Positions 1 through 8,719 of a stretch of 64,000 bases of DNA are shown one piece after another. The DNA lies in assembly GCA_903953895.1 (NCBI GenBank), contig CAJBLH010000081.1, positions 44,589-108,588 on the forward strand. The letters are read 5' to 3'. This DNA comes from an uncultured Desulfobacteraceae bacterium. GTDB taxonomy: Bacteria > Desulfobacterota > Desulfobacteria > Desulfobacterales > Desulfatirhabdiaceae. The notes under the pieces are model-generated. The model was not told where the DNA came from. It saw only the letters and a list, made by a program, of their open reading frames with translations, and made no database searches. Numbering within the stretch: position 1 is the first letter of the stretch; each line of letters starts with the position of its first letter. The position numbers were made by a program, and so were the translations under genes.

Positions 1-1
1 G

Positions 2-502
2 CCGGCTTCTCTGGGTAATCTGCCGCTCACCCAGGATGATCCCCGAGAGTATATGCTCTCTGAAAGACTTCAGGCATGGTCCACATTGTTTCTTCAGGAC
101 AGCCGGTGTACGGACGCAGGTCTGTGGGTTACTTCCCGCGCATCTGTTATCGAGTGGATTCAAGATGAGGTCGATATGGCGCCGGTATTGGAAATAAACT
201 GTATTCCCATTCATCAAACCATCGATGACAGCACCCGTTTCTGGCAGGAAAGCATCCTGACATATCTGTCGCAGCTGCAGAAAACGCCGTGGCCGTCCGC
301 CGTCAAAACGTTCGAACCGCCTTCTTCGGATTATGCATGGGAAAATGCGGTTTCAGTGAAAGGTTTTATCATTCCGAACCAGACACCGTCGGTTTTTTTT
401 CGGAAACTGGCGGCAGTACCGGAGGCTTCATCATCTTCGTTGAATATAATGTCCTCAAAGCCGGCCATGCATACAATAGCAATTTATATCAGCATGCTAT
501 AG
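2..502 (+). CDS. C-terminal part of an unidentified protein (runs in from the left edge)
   Basis: The frame is open from the first bases of the window to the TAG at 500-502, so about 166 residues are visible and the start lies outside. The first internal Met is at position 53, with no Shine-Dalgarno before it, so it is probably not the true start. The visible part is soluble, with no membrane segment or cofactor motif, and contains a Ser-rich stretch near the end. I do not recognise the family. A second plus frame is open at 289-849, but it runs antisense through the MoaE-like gene. The gene converges on the molybdenum-cofactor genes that follow, so it need not be related to them. Confidence 0.5.
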   Translation, partial: PASLGNLPLTQDDPREYMLSERLQAWSTLFLQDSRCTDAGLWVTSRASVIEWIQDEVDMAPVLEINCIPIHQTIDDSTRFWQESILTYLSQLQKTPWPSAVKTFEPPSSDYAWENAVSVKGFIIPNQTPSVFFRKLAAVPEASSSSLNIMSSKPAMHTIAIYISML

Positions 503-560
503 AACATGCATCACTCCGGAAGCCTCATAGAGGTATGTGGCTTAATGCCGTCAGCAAGTG

Positions 561-920
561 CTACACAAAATACTGGGTTTTCTGCGTCACTGTCGCTTTG
601 ATGGTATTCAGAGTATCCTCGAGCGCCGAGATGACATTCTCCCGGATATCTCCGGCCACCACGATGAACATGACATCCTCCCCTACCTTTAAATCCTTAA
701 CGGCATTGATATGGACGAGAATCTCCATGATGCCCTCACGGCTTTTGTGCGCATCGATGACCTGTTGCAGTTTTTCCTGGTCAACCACGATGCGAAGGCC
801 GGATACCTGCCGTCCATCCCGAGAGGTGGAACGCACCACGCCATTGTGACAGAGAATCATCCCGACCCTGGGATAATCCGGATGCTGTTTGATTCTTTCA
901 ATCAACTGGGTTAAGTTCAT
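561..920 (-). CDS. MoaE-like molybdopterin synthase large-subunit homolog (short form)
   Basis: A 119-aa protein resembling MoaE, the subunit of molybdopterin synthase that holds precursor Z while sulfur is inserted. The visible similarity is the central pattern: G-V-V-R near residue 28, an EI-x-V core near residue 66, a G-E-D-V turn, and a helix followed by an I-K-A segment near the C-terminus. It is shorter than typical MoaE (about 150 aa) and lacks the tryptophan/lysine-rich tail that carries one of the catalytic lysines in E. coli MoaE, so catalytic competence is uncertain. Its start (920) overlaps the mobA stop (917) by 4 bases, so the two are translationally coupled. This gene order supports a molybdenum-cofactor role. 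Confidence 0.7.
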   Translation of the reverse strand: MNLTQLIERIKQHPDYPRVGMILCHNGVVRSTSRDGRQVSGLRIVVDQEKLQQVIDAHKSREGIMEILVHINAVKDLKVGEDVMFIVVAGDIRENVISALEDTLNTIKATVTQKTQYFV

Positions 921-1531
921 ACCGTCTCCTTTTCCAAAGATTTGACAGCCATCAGATCTTCGGGGGTATTGATGTTGACAAACGAGACCAGATCAGGGTC
1001 TGCTTTTCGCACTCTTGCCTCGGAAATTCTATTGATTCGGGATTCCTGAAATACCCGCTGAATTTTCAGCTTTTCCTGCTGAATATGCGATTCGATGGTT
1101 TTCATGCAGGATTTGGAATAGACGGCGCAGAGTGGCTCCAGGCCATTGGCCGTTTCCGGAATCACGGCATCTGTTCCGGGTCTGGCCTGTGAAATCAGCA
1201 ACTGGACCAGTTCCGGCTTTATAAACGGGGCGTCACAGGCGCTGACAAAAACATAGGGCCGGGAAGCGTAAAACAAACCTGCATGGATTCCGGTTAAAGA
1301 GCTGCGAACGGTAAGCAGATCGGTTACCGTCAGCATGTTCCAGTTCAGATACGCCTGGGGTGTATTGGTCACCAGAATGATTTCGCTGAAAATATCTGAA
1401 TACACCGCAACAATATGATCCAGAATCGGTTTTCCGTGGATCGCGATCATGGCCTTGTCTCTGCCGTTAAGCCGCTTGCTCAGGCCGCCGGCAAGAATGA
1501 CACCCGAACATTTATCGCCGATTGGGTTCAT
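917..1531 (-). CDS. mobA: Molybdenum cofactor guanylyltransferase
   Basis: A 204-aa protein that transfers GMP from GTP to molybdopterin, forming the MGD cofactor of enzymes such as formate dehydrogenase. The nucleotidyltransferase signature is clear: V-I-L-A-G-G-L-S-K-R at residues 11-20, followed by G-R-D-K-A (23-27). The metal-binding D-A-P-F is at 100-103. The closing N-I-N-T-P-E-D-L motif near residue 187 is typical of MobA. Length matches the family (about 195-210 aa). The Shine-Dalgarno before the ATG at 1531 is weak, but there is no better start before the signature. It lies directly upstream of the MoaE-like gene, with a 4-base overlap. Confidence 0.92.
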   Translation of the reverse strand: MNPIGDKCSGVILAGGLSKRLNGRDKAMIAIHGKPILDHIVAVYSDIFSEIILVTNTPQAYLNWNMLTVTDLLTVRSSLTGIHAGLFYASRPYVFVSACDAPFIKPELVQLLISQARPGTDAVIPETANGLEPLCAVYSKSCMKTIESHIQQEKLKIQRVFQESRINRISEARVRKADPDLVSFVNINTPEDLMAVKSLEKETV

Positions 1532-1576
1532 ATTGTTGTTGATGCCTGTGAAACTATAATGGTTCGAAATGATCTA

Positions 1577-1615
1577 TATAGACATTCAGAAAAATACAAT
1601 GCGACGGGTTATGAA
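1577..1615. repeat. Fragment of the MITE-like element family (one terminus)
   Basis: The 20 bases at 1577-1596 are identical to the left terminal repeat of the complete element at 8493-8597, and the following bases to about 1615 are recognisably similar to its next segment (GCG..G.GTTAT). No right terminus was found before the next gene. It lies in the 286-bp gap between mobA and the CDP-diglyceride hydrolase gene, close to the mobA start. I read it as a decayed or solo end. Confidence 0.6.
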
Positions 1616-1817
1616 TGATTTTTTATAAAAATGCAAATAGTTCTCTCTGGTCTTGTCGAAACCGTTACGCGGGTCATTTCGGATAAATGTAAGCTGGGTA
1701 AAGTGATGTATTGCCATCCCGGATTTCCTGTAATAAATGGGGAGGATATAAAGGCGCAGAAATCAGTCAAAACACGCGCAATCCATGCAACTACCGGGAA
1801 TTTCAAGGAGAAACGTT

Positions 1818-2579
1818 ATGGTTTATGGAGAGATACCAATAATGGAATTATCGACACGCCGCACTGAACACAAAACATCACGATTTCATTTCCTTTTCTA
1901 TCCATGGGTTCGGGCGCTTATATTCAGCTTGCTGATTATTTCAGGCAATTCTGTTGGATTGCCGGCAGTTGCAGAGGGTGCCAGGGATGCGCTCTGGGAA
2001 ATCATCTCGTCGTGCCTTGAACCCACAGTCGCAGATTACTGCAAATCCTGCCGCTGGCCGAGAGCTGAATCAGCATGCCCCCATGATGGCAACTGCACCC
2101 GTACAACAGAGGTATGGGCAGAGACCCGGGATTTTGCCGTTATCCGGGATCTAAAAATGTGCGGCTGCCCCGAAGGGTTTGTGCATGGGCTTGCCATTCC
2201 CCGTACACGGGTTACGGGCGTTGAAGACCCGAATCGCCCGGACGGCATCTGGCGATTTGCCTGGGATGCTGCACGAAATAAAATCGACGCCCCGTCCGCC
2301 ATCGCACTGGCCGTGAATCCGCCGAATCTGCGAAGCCAAGATCAACTCCACGTCCATATTGTGCGCCTCAAACAAGATGCCCGCAGGCAACTTAACGAAC
2401 CGCCATCATCTCGGTTGCAGGACCTCGACGGCGTCTGGCGTGCCGCCGCCCAGAGCGCCAAAGAAAGGAACCTGATCGACTACGGCGTAATCGTTGTCAG
2501 CCACCCCGATGGCGGATTTCTGGTTCGGGTTGAAAAAGACAGCCCCGAGTGGCTCTACACCGAAGCAACATGCCGATAA
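1818..2579 (+). CDS. cdh: CDP-diacylglycerol pyrophosphatase (CDP-diglyceride hydrolase)
   Basis: A 253-aa protein of the Cdh family (PF02611, HIT superfamily), which hydrolyses CDP-diacylglycerol to CMP and phosphatidate at the membrane. Recognised by G-I-W-R-F-A-W-D-A-A (143-152), the conserved A-L-A-V-N segment and the catalytic-type H-V-H-I motif at 178-181. Residues about 31-50 form an uncleaved anchor or signal peptide. The start at 1818 is chosen because AAGGAGA lies 5 bases before it; an upstream in-frame ATG at 1785 has no such site. Unusual: a cysteine-rich insert (Cys at 75, 78, 87 and 93, plus 115 and 117) sits between the anchor and the core; the E. coli enzyme lacks it as far as I recall. 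It is a single gene without close partners. Confidence 0.85.
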   Translation: MVYGEIPIMELSTRRTEHKTSRFHFLFYPWVRALIFSLLIISGNSVGLPAVAEGARDALWEIISSCLEPTVADYCKSCRWPRAESACPHDGNCTRTTEVWAETRDFAVIRDLKMCGCPEGFVHGLAIPRTRVTGVEDPNRPDGIWRFAWDAARNKIDAPSAIALAVNPPNLRSQDQLHVHIVRLKQDARRQLNEPPSSRLQDLDGVWRAAAQSAKERNLIDYGVIVVSHPDGGFLVRVEKDSPEWLYTEATCR

Positions 2580-2718
2580 TATCTGGAAAGTATATCTGTT
2601 TGATCCTGGAGGGATTCCGGAAAGCATTGCGCTTGATCCCTTCTTTCGTCTCTGTTATTAACTCCACCACAGAAAAACGATCCCCTGCTTTCAAAGAAAA
2701 TTAACAACTGGAGGATAT

Positions 2719-3867
2719 ATGCTGGAAAAAGGAGCTTTAACCGGAATCACCGTCTTGGACCTTTCAAGACTTCTGCCGGGGCCGTACAGTTCGATGATCC
2801 TGGCGGATCACGGCGCAAGGGTGATTTCCATCGAAGACAAACGCTTTATTGCAGACGGTTTTTTCATCACGACCGTAAACCGGAACAAGGAGCACCTTTC
2901 CCTGGATTTGAAGACCGCCGAGGGGCAGGAAATTTTTTTTCGCCTGGCGAAAACCGCGGATGTGATCATGGAAGGATTTCGACCGGGCGTGGTGCAGAGA
3001 CTTGGCGTCGATTACGATACGGTCTCCAAAATGAATCCGGGCATCATTTACTGTTCCATTACCGGCTATGGTCAGACAGGGCCTTACATGAATCGGGTCG
3101 GCCACGATATCAATTACCTGAGTACTGCGGGAATCCTTGATTTAAACGGTGATCCGGAATCGCCTCCCACCATTCCCGGTGTTCAAGTAGCAGACATTGC
3201 CGGCGGCGGAATGAATGCAGTGATCGGCATTCTACTGGCGCTTATTGCCAGAAATCAGACCGGCAAGGGCCAGTATATCGATATTTCCATGACCGACGGC
3301 ACCCTGGGGCTTCTGTCCATCCCCCTTTTCTTTTATCAACTGACCAACCGGATTTCCACCCGCTCCGACAGCGTGCTGTCTCATCGGTATGCCTGTTACA
3401 ATACTTATGAAACCGCAGACGGACGATATTTATCCATTGGCGCCGTTGAACACCGCTTCTGGAAAAAGCTTTGCGATCATCTGGAATATCCCGAATATAT
3501 CGACCTGCAATATGACGATAGCAGGCGCCTTGAGATTATCGACACCCTGCGCGCCGTCTTCCGCCAGAAAACCATTGATCAGTGGAACAGCGAATTTGGA
3601 GAAATAGATATCTGCTGGAGCAAAGTTCAGAACATCGAAGAAGTACTCAAGGACCCGCTCTTCAGAGATAGAGAAATGGTCGTCGACCTGGAAGGTAACG
3701 ATGGAAAAACAACACCGGTTTTCGGCGTTTCCGTCAAGTTGAGCCAAACACCGGGCAACGTCCGCACCCCGGCTGTGGGTTTTGGAGAAAGCACGGTTTC
3801 CATTTTGCGGGAAATCGGTTATGCTGAAGATGTTATCGCTATGTTTCAGAAAAACTGCGTCGTGTAA
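2719..3867 (+). CDS. Family III CoA-transferase / alpha-methylacyl-CoA racemase-like protein
   Basis: A 382-aa protein of the CaiB/BaiF family. The sequence is closest in pattern to alpha-methylacyl-CoA racemase: G-H-D-I-N-Y at 128-133 and V-A-D-I-A-G-G-G at 157-164 place His129 and Asp159 where the mycobacterial racemase has its catalytic His126 and Asp156. Family members either epimerise 2-methylacyl-CoA or move CoA between carboxylic acids through the aspartate, and sequence alone does not settle which. The start is supported by GGAGG six bases upstream. The following macro-domain gene begins 17 bases after its stop, so the two may be cotranscribed. Confidence 0.85.
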   Translation: MLEKGALTGITVLDLSRLLPGPYSSMILADHGARVISIEDKRFIADGFFITTVNRNKEHLSLDLKTAEGQEIFFRLAKTADVIMEGFRPGVVQRLGVDYDTVSKMNPGIIYCSITGYGQTGPYMNRVGHDINYLSTAGILDLNGDPESPPTIPGVQVADIAGGGMNAVIGILLALIARNQTGKGQYIDISMTDGTLGLLSIPLFFYQLTNRISTRSDSVLSHRYACYNTYETADGRYLSIGAVEHRFWKKLCDHLEYPEYIDLQYDDSRRLEIIDTLRAVFRQKTIDQWNSEFGEIDICWSKVQNIEEVLKDPLFRDREMVVDLEGNDGKTTPVFGVSVKLSQTPGNVRTPAVGFGESTVSILREIGYAEDVIAMFQKNCVV

Positions 3868-3884
3868 TACGGAAGGCATTTGAT

Positions 3885-4262
3885 ATGCTGGTCGCAACAA
3901 GAGAAAGAATGGAAGTTCTGCAGGGAGATATCACGCTGCTGACAGTCGATGCCATTGTCAACGCCGCCAACAGTTCGCTGCTGGGCGGCGGCGTGGACGA
4001 CGCCATACACCGTGCAGCCGGCAGAGAGCTTCTATCCGAATGCCGAACCATCGGCGGATGCCCGGTCGGTGAAGCCCGCATTACCCGGGGATACCGTCTG
4101 CCGGCTCGCCATGTCATTCATACAGTCGGGCCGATTTATCGAGGAAAGCCCGAGGATGCCATGCTGCTTTCCCGCTGCTACGACAACAGCCTGAAGCTAA
4201 ATTCGTCCAGGGGCAATCGGTCTATCAGGCCGGGCCACACACATGAAACAACTTTACTATAA
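3885..4262 (+). pseudogene. Truncated macro-domain (ADP-ribose-binding) protein
   Basis: A 125-aa frame that starts as a normal macro domain: Q-G-D-I at 13-16, the ADP-ribose-binding V-N-A-A-N-S at 25-30 and G-G-G-V-D-D-A-I-H at 34-42, then H-T-V-G-P at 79-83. Family similarity stops near residue 105. The second half of the domain, including the S-T-G-x-Y-G-Y phosphate loop, is absent and replaced by about 20 unrelated residues. The stop lies 20 bases inside the next gene (start 4243). Intact family members are about 170 aa. A deletion that joined this gene to sequence just upstream of the ABC permease is the simplest explanation. The product is unlikely to bind ADP-ribose normally. Confidence 0.75.
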
Positions 4263-5961
4263 GCCCGCTTTTCCGCCGAGGCCTGCTTTTACCATCGGTG
4301 ACGCCCTGATTCTGCTGGGACTGGCGGCGATTCTCTATGGCGGAATAAGGCTTGCCTTCGATGCGCCTTCCGTTGTTTCCGGCCCGGAGATTTCCCTGTC
4401 CCCCTGGGCTCTACCCTGGTATGCGCTGCTCTCGATAGGCCGGATGGCAATCGCTTTTTTTCTATCACTACTCTTCAGCCTCTTTTATGGATACGCGGCT
4501 GCACGGAATCCCGGGGCTAGAAAAGTTTTACTGCCGGTTCTGGACGTGTTGCAATGCGTTCCGATTCTTTCATTCTTGCCAGTAGTACTGCTGAGCCTGA
4601 CCGCCATTCTTCCGGAACAGTTCGCATCGGAAATATCCGCTATCGTGTTGATATTTACATCTCAGGCATGGAATATCACCTTCAGCTATTATCAGTCCCT
4701 GACCACCATTCCCAGCGAACTGCAGGAAGCATCCGACATTTTTCGTTTTTCTTCCTGGCTCCGATTCAAGGAATTGGAGCTTCCCTTTGCCGCCACAGGT
4801 CTGATATGGAACAGTATGATGAGCTGGGCCGGAGGCTGGTTTTTTTTAATGGCGGCTGAAATTTTTCATGTCGGTTCCTACGATTTTCGTTTGCCGGGCC
4901 TGGGGTCATATTTAAAAACCGCGGCGGCTCAGGGAGATATCATGGCTGTTCTGGCAGGTACAGGTGTTCTGATTCTGATCATTGTTTTACTGGATCAGTT
5001 TATCTGGCGGCCGCTGCTGGCATGGGCGGACAAATTTAAGCTTGAAATGGTGGAAGGCAGTGCAGAACCGTCATCCTGGTTTCTGGATATTCTTTACCGT
5101 TCGTGGCTGATGGACTTTTTCCAGCGCAAGATGGCGCCACTGAATGAGTGGATGGATCAGACATCTCGGGAGAAAGAGGCGACGCATCCTGCGCCCGTCT
5201 TATCCCTGAATGAAAAACGGCCGCTGTGGCTCCTCGCGCTGTTGATCATTGGCCTCATAGCGATAGTTTATGGTGGATTCATGGCCATCGCCATGATGAT
5301 GACCATTTCCATCAATGATTGGATAGAACTGGGTATTGGCATCTTGGCCACGCTTTCCCGTGTCTTCTCTTCTTTATTGATTGCAATGCTGTGGACCATT
5401 CCGGTTGGAGTCGCCATCGGCACCAATCGTCGTCTGGCCAAGCTGCTTCAACCCCTGGTTCAGGTGGTAGCGGCCATTCCGGCAACCGCTCTCTTTCCCG
5501 TATTGCTGCTGGCGCTTTTGCGTGTTTACGGCGGTTTGAATATTGCCGCAATCGCCCTGATGCTGATGGGCACCCAATGGTATTTGTTGTTCAATGTCAT
5601 TGCGGGTGCCGCAGCCATTCCACAGGACCTTCGATTTACGGCCGATCTGCTGGGATTGTCCGTACTGGATCGTTGGCGAAATTTGATCATTCCGAGCATC
5701 TTTCCCTATATTATCACCGGATCGATCACCGCCAGTTGCGGCGCTTGGAATGCCAGCGTCGTAGCGGAGTATGTTGAATTCGGCGGCAAGACATACGCCA
5801 CTACCGGCATCGGAGCAACGATAGCCCGTGCCACAGATACCGGCAATTACGCACTCCTGCTGGCTGCTACACTGGTCATGGTTATCAGCGTAATTTTGAT
5901 AAACCAATTGTTCTGGCAGCGGCTTTATTATCTGGCGGAAGAACGGTATCGCATGGAGTAG
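4243..5961 (+). CDS. ABC transporter permease, duplicated (anion type, COG4986-like)
   Basis: A 572-aa inner-membrane protein made of two consecutive binding-protein-dependent transport permease domains (about residues 55-265 and 365-565), each with several hydrophobic helices and an EAA-type loop (around E-L-Q-E-A-S-D and [10 protein letters not shown]). Duplicated permeases of this kind belong to the nitrate/sulfonate/taurine-like group, and one polypeptide supplies both membrane halves of the transporter. The ATPase gene follows 23 bases downstream. No substrate-binding protein is encoded nearby. The region just upstream carries a truncated macro gene, so the original promoter side may have been altered. 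The Shine-Dalgarno for the 4243 start is poor. Substrate unknown. Confidence 0.85.
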   Translation: MKQLYYKPAFPPRPAFTIGDALILLGLAAILYGGIRLAFDAPSVVSGPEISLSPWALPWYALLSIGRMAIAFFLSLLFSLFYGYAAARNPGARKVLLPVLDVLQCVPILSFLPVVLLSLTAILPEQFASEISAIVLIFTSQAWNITFSYYQSLTTIPSELQEASDIFRFSSWLRFKELELPFAATGLIWNSMMSWAGGWFFLMAAEIFHVGSYDFRLPGLGSYLKTAAAQGDIMAVLAGTGVLILIIVLLDQFIWRPLLAWADKFKLEMVEGSAEPSSWFLDILYRSWLMDFFQRKMAPLNEWMDQTSREKEATHPAPVLSLNEKRPLWLLALLIIGLIAIVYGGFMAIAMMMTISINDWIELGIGILATLSRVFSSLLIAMLWTIPVGVAIGTNRRLAKLLQPLVQVVAAIPATALFPVLLLALLRVYGGLNIAAIALMLMGTQWYLLFNVIAGAAAIPQDLRFTADLLGLSVLDRWRNLIIPSIFPYIITGSITASCGAWNASVVAEYVEFGGKTYATTGIGATIARATDTGNYALLLAATLVMVISVILINQLFWQRLYYLAEERYRME

Positions 5962-5984
5962 CCCTTGAAAGTAAGGAAAATCAA

Positions 5985-7283
5985 ATGTCAGCAAAAACCG
6001 GAATCAAATCAGCCGAGATCCTGCTGCATCTGGATCTTGTCTGTAAGGGCTACGGAAGCGGCCCCAAACAGTTTTTGGCAGTTAAAGATATTTCTCTCGA
6101 CCTGAAAGCCGGCGAATTTGTATCGCTTCTGGGTCCGTCCGGTTGCGGAAAATCGACACTGCTGCGCATCGTAACCGGATTGAACACCGCAACATCCGGA
6201 ACCGTACAATACAGAGGCGAAGCACTGAAAGGCATCAATCCGCATGCAACCATCGTATTTCAGACATTTGCACTCTTTCCCTGGTTGACCGTTGAAGAAA
6301 ATGTTGAAATTGCACTGAAAGCCCGTGGCGTTCCATCTTCGGTCCGGCAGGAAAGGGCCAGGAAACTGATTGATATCATTGGATTGGATGGTTTTGAATC
6401 CGCCTATCCCCGGGAACTTTCCAGCGGAATGCGTCAGAAAGTCGGTTTTGCCAGAGCCCTGGCGGTGGAGCCGGAATTGCTGTGTCTGGATGAGCCTTTC
6501 TCTGCGCTTGACATCCTGTCGGCGGAATCGCTGCGCGGCGAGTTGATGGAATTGTGGCTGAACAAATCCATCAACTCCCAGGCAATTTTGATGGTTACCC
6601 ACAATATCGAAGAAGCGGTTCTGATGGCCGACCGGATCGTGGTCATGGGAAAAGATCCTGGCCGTATCGTATCCGAAATACAGGTATCTCTTCGCCACCC
6701 GAGGCACCGAAAGGATGTGTCTTTTCAGCGTCTGGTGGATAGCGTATATGCCGCGGTTGCCGGCCAGACCCGTCCGGAAACCGAATCTCTGGGTACGGCG
6801 CCAGGTCAGCCGGGCGCCACCCGGCGCCTTCCCCGCGCATTGTTGAATCAGTTGGCAGGTCTCGTTGAAAAACTCTCCGATGAACACGGCCGAGCCGATC
6901 TCTACCGGATTGCAGGGGAGCTCTCACTGGAACTCGATGATTTATTGCCCATTGTCGAAGCCGGGGGCCTTCTGGGATTTCTCTCGGTTCAGGAAGGGGA
7001 TTTGCTGCTGGCCCTTCTGGGACAGACTTATGCCGAAGCCAGCATTCTTGCCAGAAAGGAAATGCTGGCCGGCCGGGTACTCAGAATGCCGGTTATTGCA
7101 TGGATTTATGAATCCCTGAGAAGGGATGAGAACCACAGACTGGCCTGGGAGTATTTTCTCGATAAACTTCAGGCCGATTTCGGCAACCGTGCCGAAGATC
7201 AGCTCGATATCGCCATCAGTTGGGGACGACATGCCGAGCTGTTTGCCTATGATGACGACACCGGAGAATTGTATCTGGAATAG
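5985..7283 (+). CDS. ABC transporter ATP-binding protein with C-terminal AAA-associated domain
   Basis: A 432-aa cytoplasmic ATPase partnering the preceding duplicated permease. The nucleotide-binding domain shows Walker A G-P-S-G-C-G-K-S at 50-57, the signature L-S-S-G-M-R-Q, Walker B L-L-C-L-D-E-P-F and the switch histidine in V-T-H-N-I-E-E-A, all typical of the nitrate/sulfonate (NrtD/SsuB) group. Residues about 290-430 form an extra domain like the AAA-associated C-terminal domain found in such transporters, probably regulatory. It starts 23 bases after the permease stop, with an AAGGAAAA site upstream. No other transporter component follows; the next gene is argC, after a 166-bp gap. Confidence 0.88.
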   Translation: MSAKTGIKSAEILLHLDLVCKGYGSGPKQFLAVKDISLDLKAGEFVSLLGPSGCGKSTLLRIVTGLNTATSGTVQYRGEALKGINPHATIVFQTFALFPWLTVEENVEIALKARGVPSSVRQERARKLIDIIGLDGFESAYPRELSSGMRQKVGFARALAVEPELLCLDEPFSALDILSAESLRGELMELWLNKSINSQAILMVTHNIEEAVLMADRIVVMGKDPGRIVSEIQVSLRHPRHRKDVSFQRLVDSVYAAVAGQTRPETESLGTAPGQPGATRRLPRALLNQLAGLVEKLSDEHGRADLYRIAGELSLELDDLLPIVEAGGLLGFLSVQEGDLLLALLGQTYAEASILARKEMLAGRVLRMPVIAWIYESLRRDENHRLAWEYFLDKLQADFGNRAEDQLDIAISWGRHAELFAYDDDTGELYLE

Positions 7284-7361
7284 GGACCATATTTTTTTCG
7301 CATGCGAAAGCGTGAAGAATTTATTGTTTCGTGGTTTCAATTATTTTCATGGCAACAATTC

Positions 7362-7395
7362 TTGACAGCTCCCGTTCAAAATTCCTTGTACTAAC
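7362..7395 (+). promoter_or_regulatory. Weak candidate promoter upstream of argC
   Basis: A perfect TTGACA at 7362-7367 is followed after 17-19 bases by CTTGTACT, a poor -10 match. It sits in the 166-bp gap before argC, about 55 bases from the chosen start. Only the -35 box is convincing. Confidence 0.3.
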
Positions 7396-7449
7396 CGATC
7401 ATCTTTGCTAAAAAGACGAGTTGTATCAATCATGTCAAAAGGAGAGAAT

Positions 7450-8487
7450 ATGATCCGCGTGGGAATCGTTGGGGCTACCGGGTATGCGGGCGCTGAACTG
7501 GTCCGGCTGCTGGCCGGCCATCCGGCTGTCGAGATAACGCTGTTAACTTCCCGTCAGTATGCAGGCACACGGTTTGACGCAGTTTATCCGTCCATGGCCG
7601 GTTGTGTCGATCTGGTCTGCCAGGATTATTCCCTCGATGCAGCCTGCAATCAGACCGACATCATTTTTATGGCGCTGCCGCATCAGCTTCCCATGAAATT
7701 CATCCCGCCGCTTCTGGAAAACGGCAAGCGGGTGATCGACCTATCGGCGGATTTCCGATTTCGGGATGTCACCGTATATGAACGGCATTATCAGCCGCAC
7801 CAGGCCCCTCATCTCATCGCTGAATCGATTTACGGACTGAGCGAAGTTTATAGAGAGAGGATCGAGCAGGCGCGTATTATCGGAAACCCGGGCTGCTATC
7901 CCACCAGCGTTCTGCTCCCGCTTATTCCGCTGTTGAAAAAAGGTCTCATCAAAACTGATATGATCATCGCCGACTCAAAATCCGGCGTCAGCGGTGCAGG
8001 CCGCTCTCTTTCCCTGACAGCTCATTATTGTGAAGTCCAGGAATCCTTCAAAGCCTATAAAGTCGGCCAGCACCGCCATAACCCTGAGATGGACGAGGTG
8101 TTGAGTATTGAATCCGGCAAACCAGTTTCGATCACCTTTGTTCCCCACCTGGTCCCCATGAGCCGGGGAATGCTGACCACGCTATATGCGACTCCGGAAA
8201 AGTCGATGGTGCCGGAAGACATCCGCAACTGCCTGGCAACTTTTTATGCCGGATGTCATTTTGTTCGATTGTGTCCGGACAACAAACCGCCGGACACCCG
8301 CAATGTGCGCGGCACCAATTTCTGTGATATCGGATTTGCACTGGATATTCCCCGAAACCGCCTGATCCTGATTTCGGCCATCGACAATCTGGTAAAGGGC
8401 GCAGCCGGGCAGGCCGTTCAAAATATGAATATCATGCTGGGCATGGATGAAACGACAGGGCTCCGGCAGATTCCTTATCCTGTTTGA
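7450..8487 (+). CDS. argC: N-acetyl-gamma-glutamyl-phosphate reductase
   Basis: A 345-aa NADPH-dependent enzyme for the third step of arginine biosynthesis, reducing N-acetylglutamyl phosphate to the semialdehyde. The N-terminal nucleotide fold shows G-A-T-G-Y-A-G at 8-14, and the catalytic cysteine lies in G-N-P-G-C-Y-P-T (Cys149). Further family blocks are D-S-K-S-G-V-S-G-A-G-R and H-R-H-N-P-E. The start at 7450 is preferred because AAAGGAGAG lies just before it and the reading begins with the usual M-I-R-V-G-I-V; in-frame ATGs at 7405 and 7432 would add unconserved residues. No other arg gene is in the window. A MITE-like element begins 6 bases after the stop. Confidence 0.95.
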   Translation: MIRVGIVGATGYAGAELVRLLAGHPAVEITLLTSRQYAGTRFDAVYPSMAGCVDLVCQDYSLDAACNQTDIIFMALPHQLPMKFIPPLLENGKRVIDLSADFRFRDVTVYERHYQPHQAPHLIAESIYGLSEVYRERIEQARIIGNPGCYPTSVLLPLIPLLKKGLIKTDMIIADSKSGVSGAGRSLSLTAHYCEVQESFKAYKVGQHRHNPEMDEVLSIESGKPVSITFVPHLVPMSRGMLTTLYATPEKSMVPEDIRNCLATFYAGCHFVRLCPDNKPPDTRNVRGTNFCDIGFALDIPRNRLILISAIDNLVKGAAGQAVQNMNIMLGMDETTGLRQIPYPV

Positions 8488-8492
8488 TTTTG

Positions 8493-8597
8493 TATAGACA
8501 TTCAGAAAAATAATTTCGCGGCGTTATCGGTCGGAGATATACTACAGTATTATCTCCTCCCTGCTGCCTTGCGAAATGAATTTTCTGAAAGTCTATA
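8493..8597. mobile_element. MITE-like element, copy A (complete, 105 bp)
   Basis: The ends are inverted repeats: 8493-8519 matches the reverse complement of 8571-8597 at 24 of 27 positions, each starting TATAGAC. The interior (GGCGTTATCGGTCGGAGATA, then CTCCCTGCTGCCTTGCGA) is shared with the elements at 20.8 and 30.7 kb. No coding capacity. It lies between argC and folD. I see no clear target-site duplication. Confidence 0.75.
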
Positions 8598-8604
8598 GCA
8601 TAAA

Positions 8605-8653
8605 TATAGCTTTTAAGAATAACGCACCCAAAATCTTTATCCGGAAAGCTATA
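8605..8653. repeat. Internally deleted inverted derivative of the MITE-like element
   Basis: A 49-bp stretch beginning TATAGCTTTTAAG and ending in the inverted counterpart CGGAAAGCTATA. Read on the minus strand, it carries GATAAAGATTTTGGGTGCGTTAT, which matches the left part of copy B at 20.8 kb. It therefore looks like two termini without the core, lying 7 bases from copy A. Confidence 0.55.
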
Positions 8654-8719
8654 GATAACGTTGAGTAGCATCAGGTCAATTGCACAGCACCCACATTTAC
8701 CCAAAAAAGGAGATTCAAC

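Noticed and set aside
289..849. 186-aa plus-strand frame at the left edge
   Set aside because: It runs antisense through the MoaE-like gene and has no ribosome site; the MoaE-like gene is supported by homology and coupling to mobA.
1620..1817. Possible riboswitch or small gene before cdh
   Set aside because: No recognisable riboswitch core; the plus frame 1631-1867 overlaps the cdh start and lacks support.
7405..7449. Longer N-terminus for argC
   Set aside because: Adds 15 unconserved residues, while the ATG at 7450 has a good ribosome site and gives the family's normal N-terminus.
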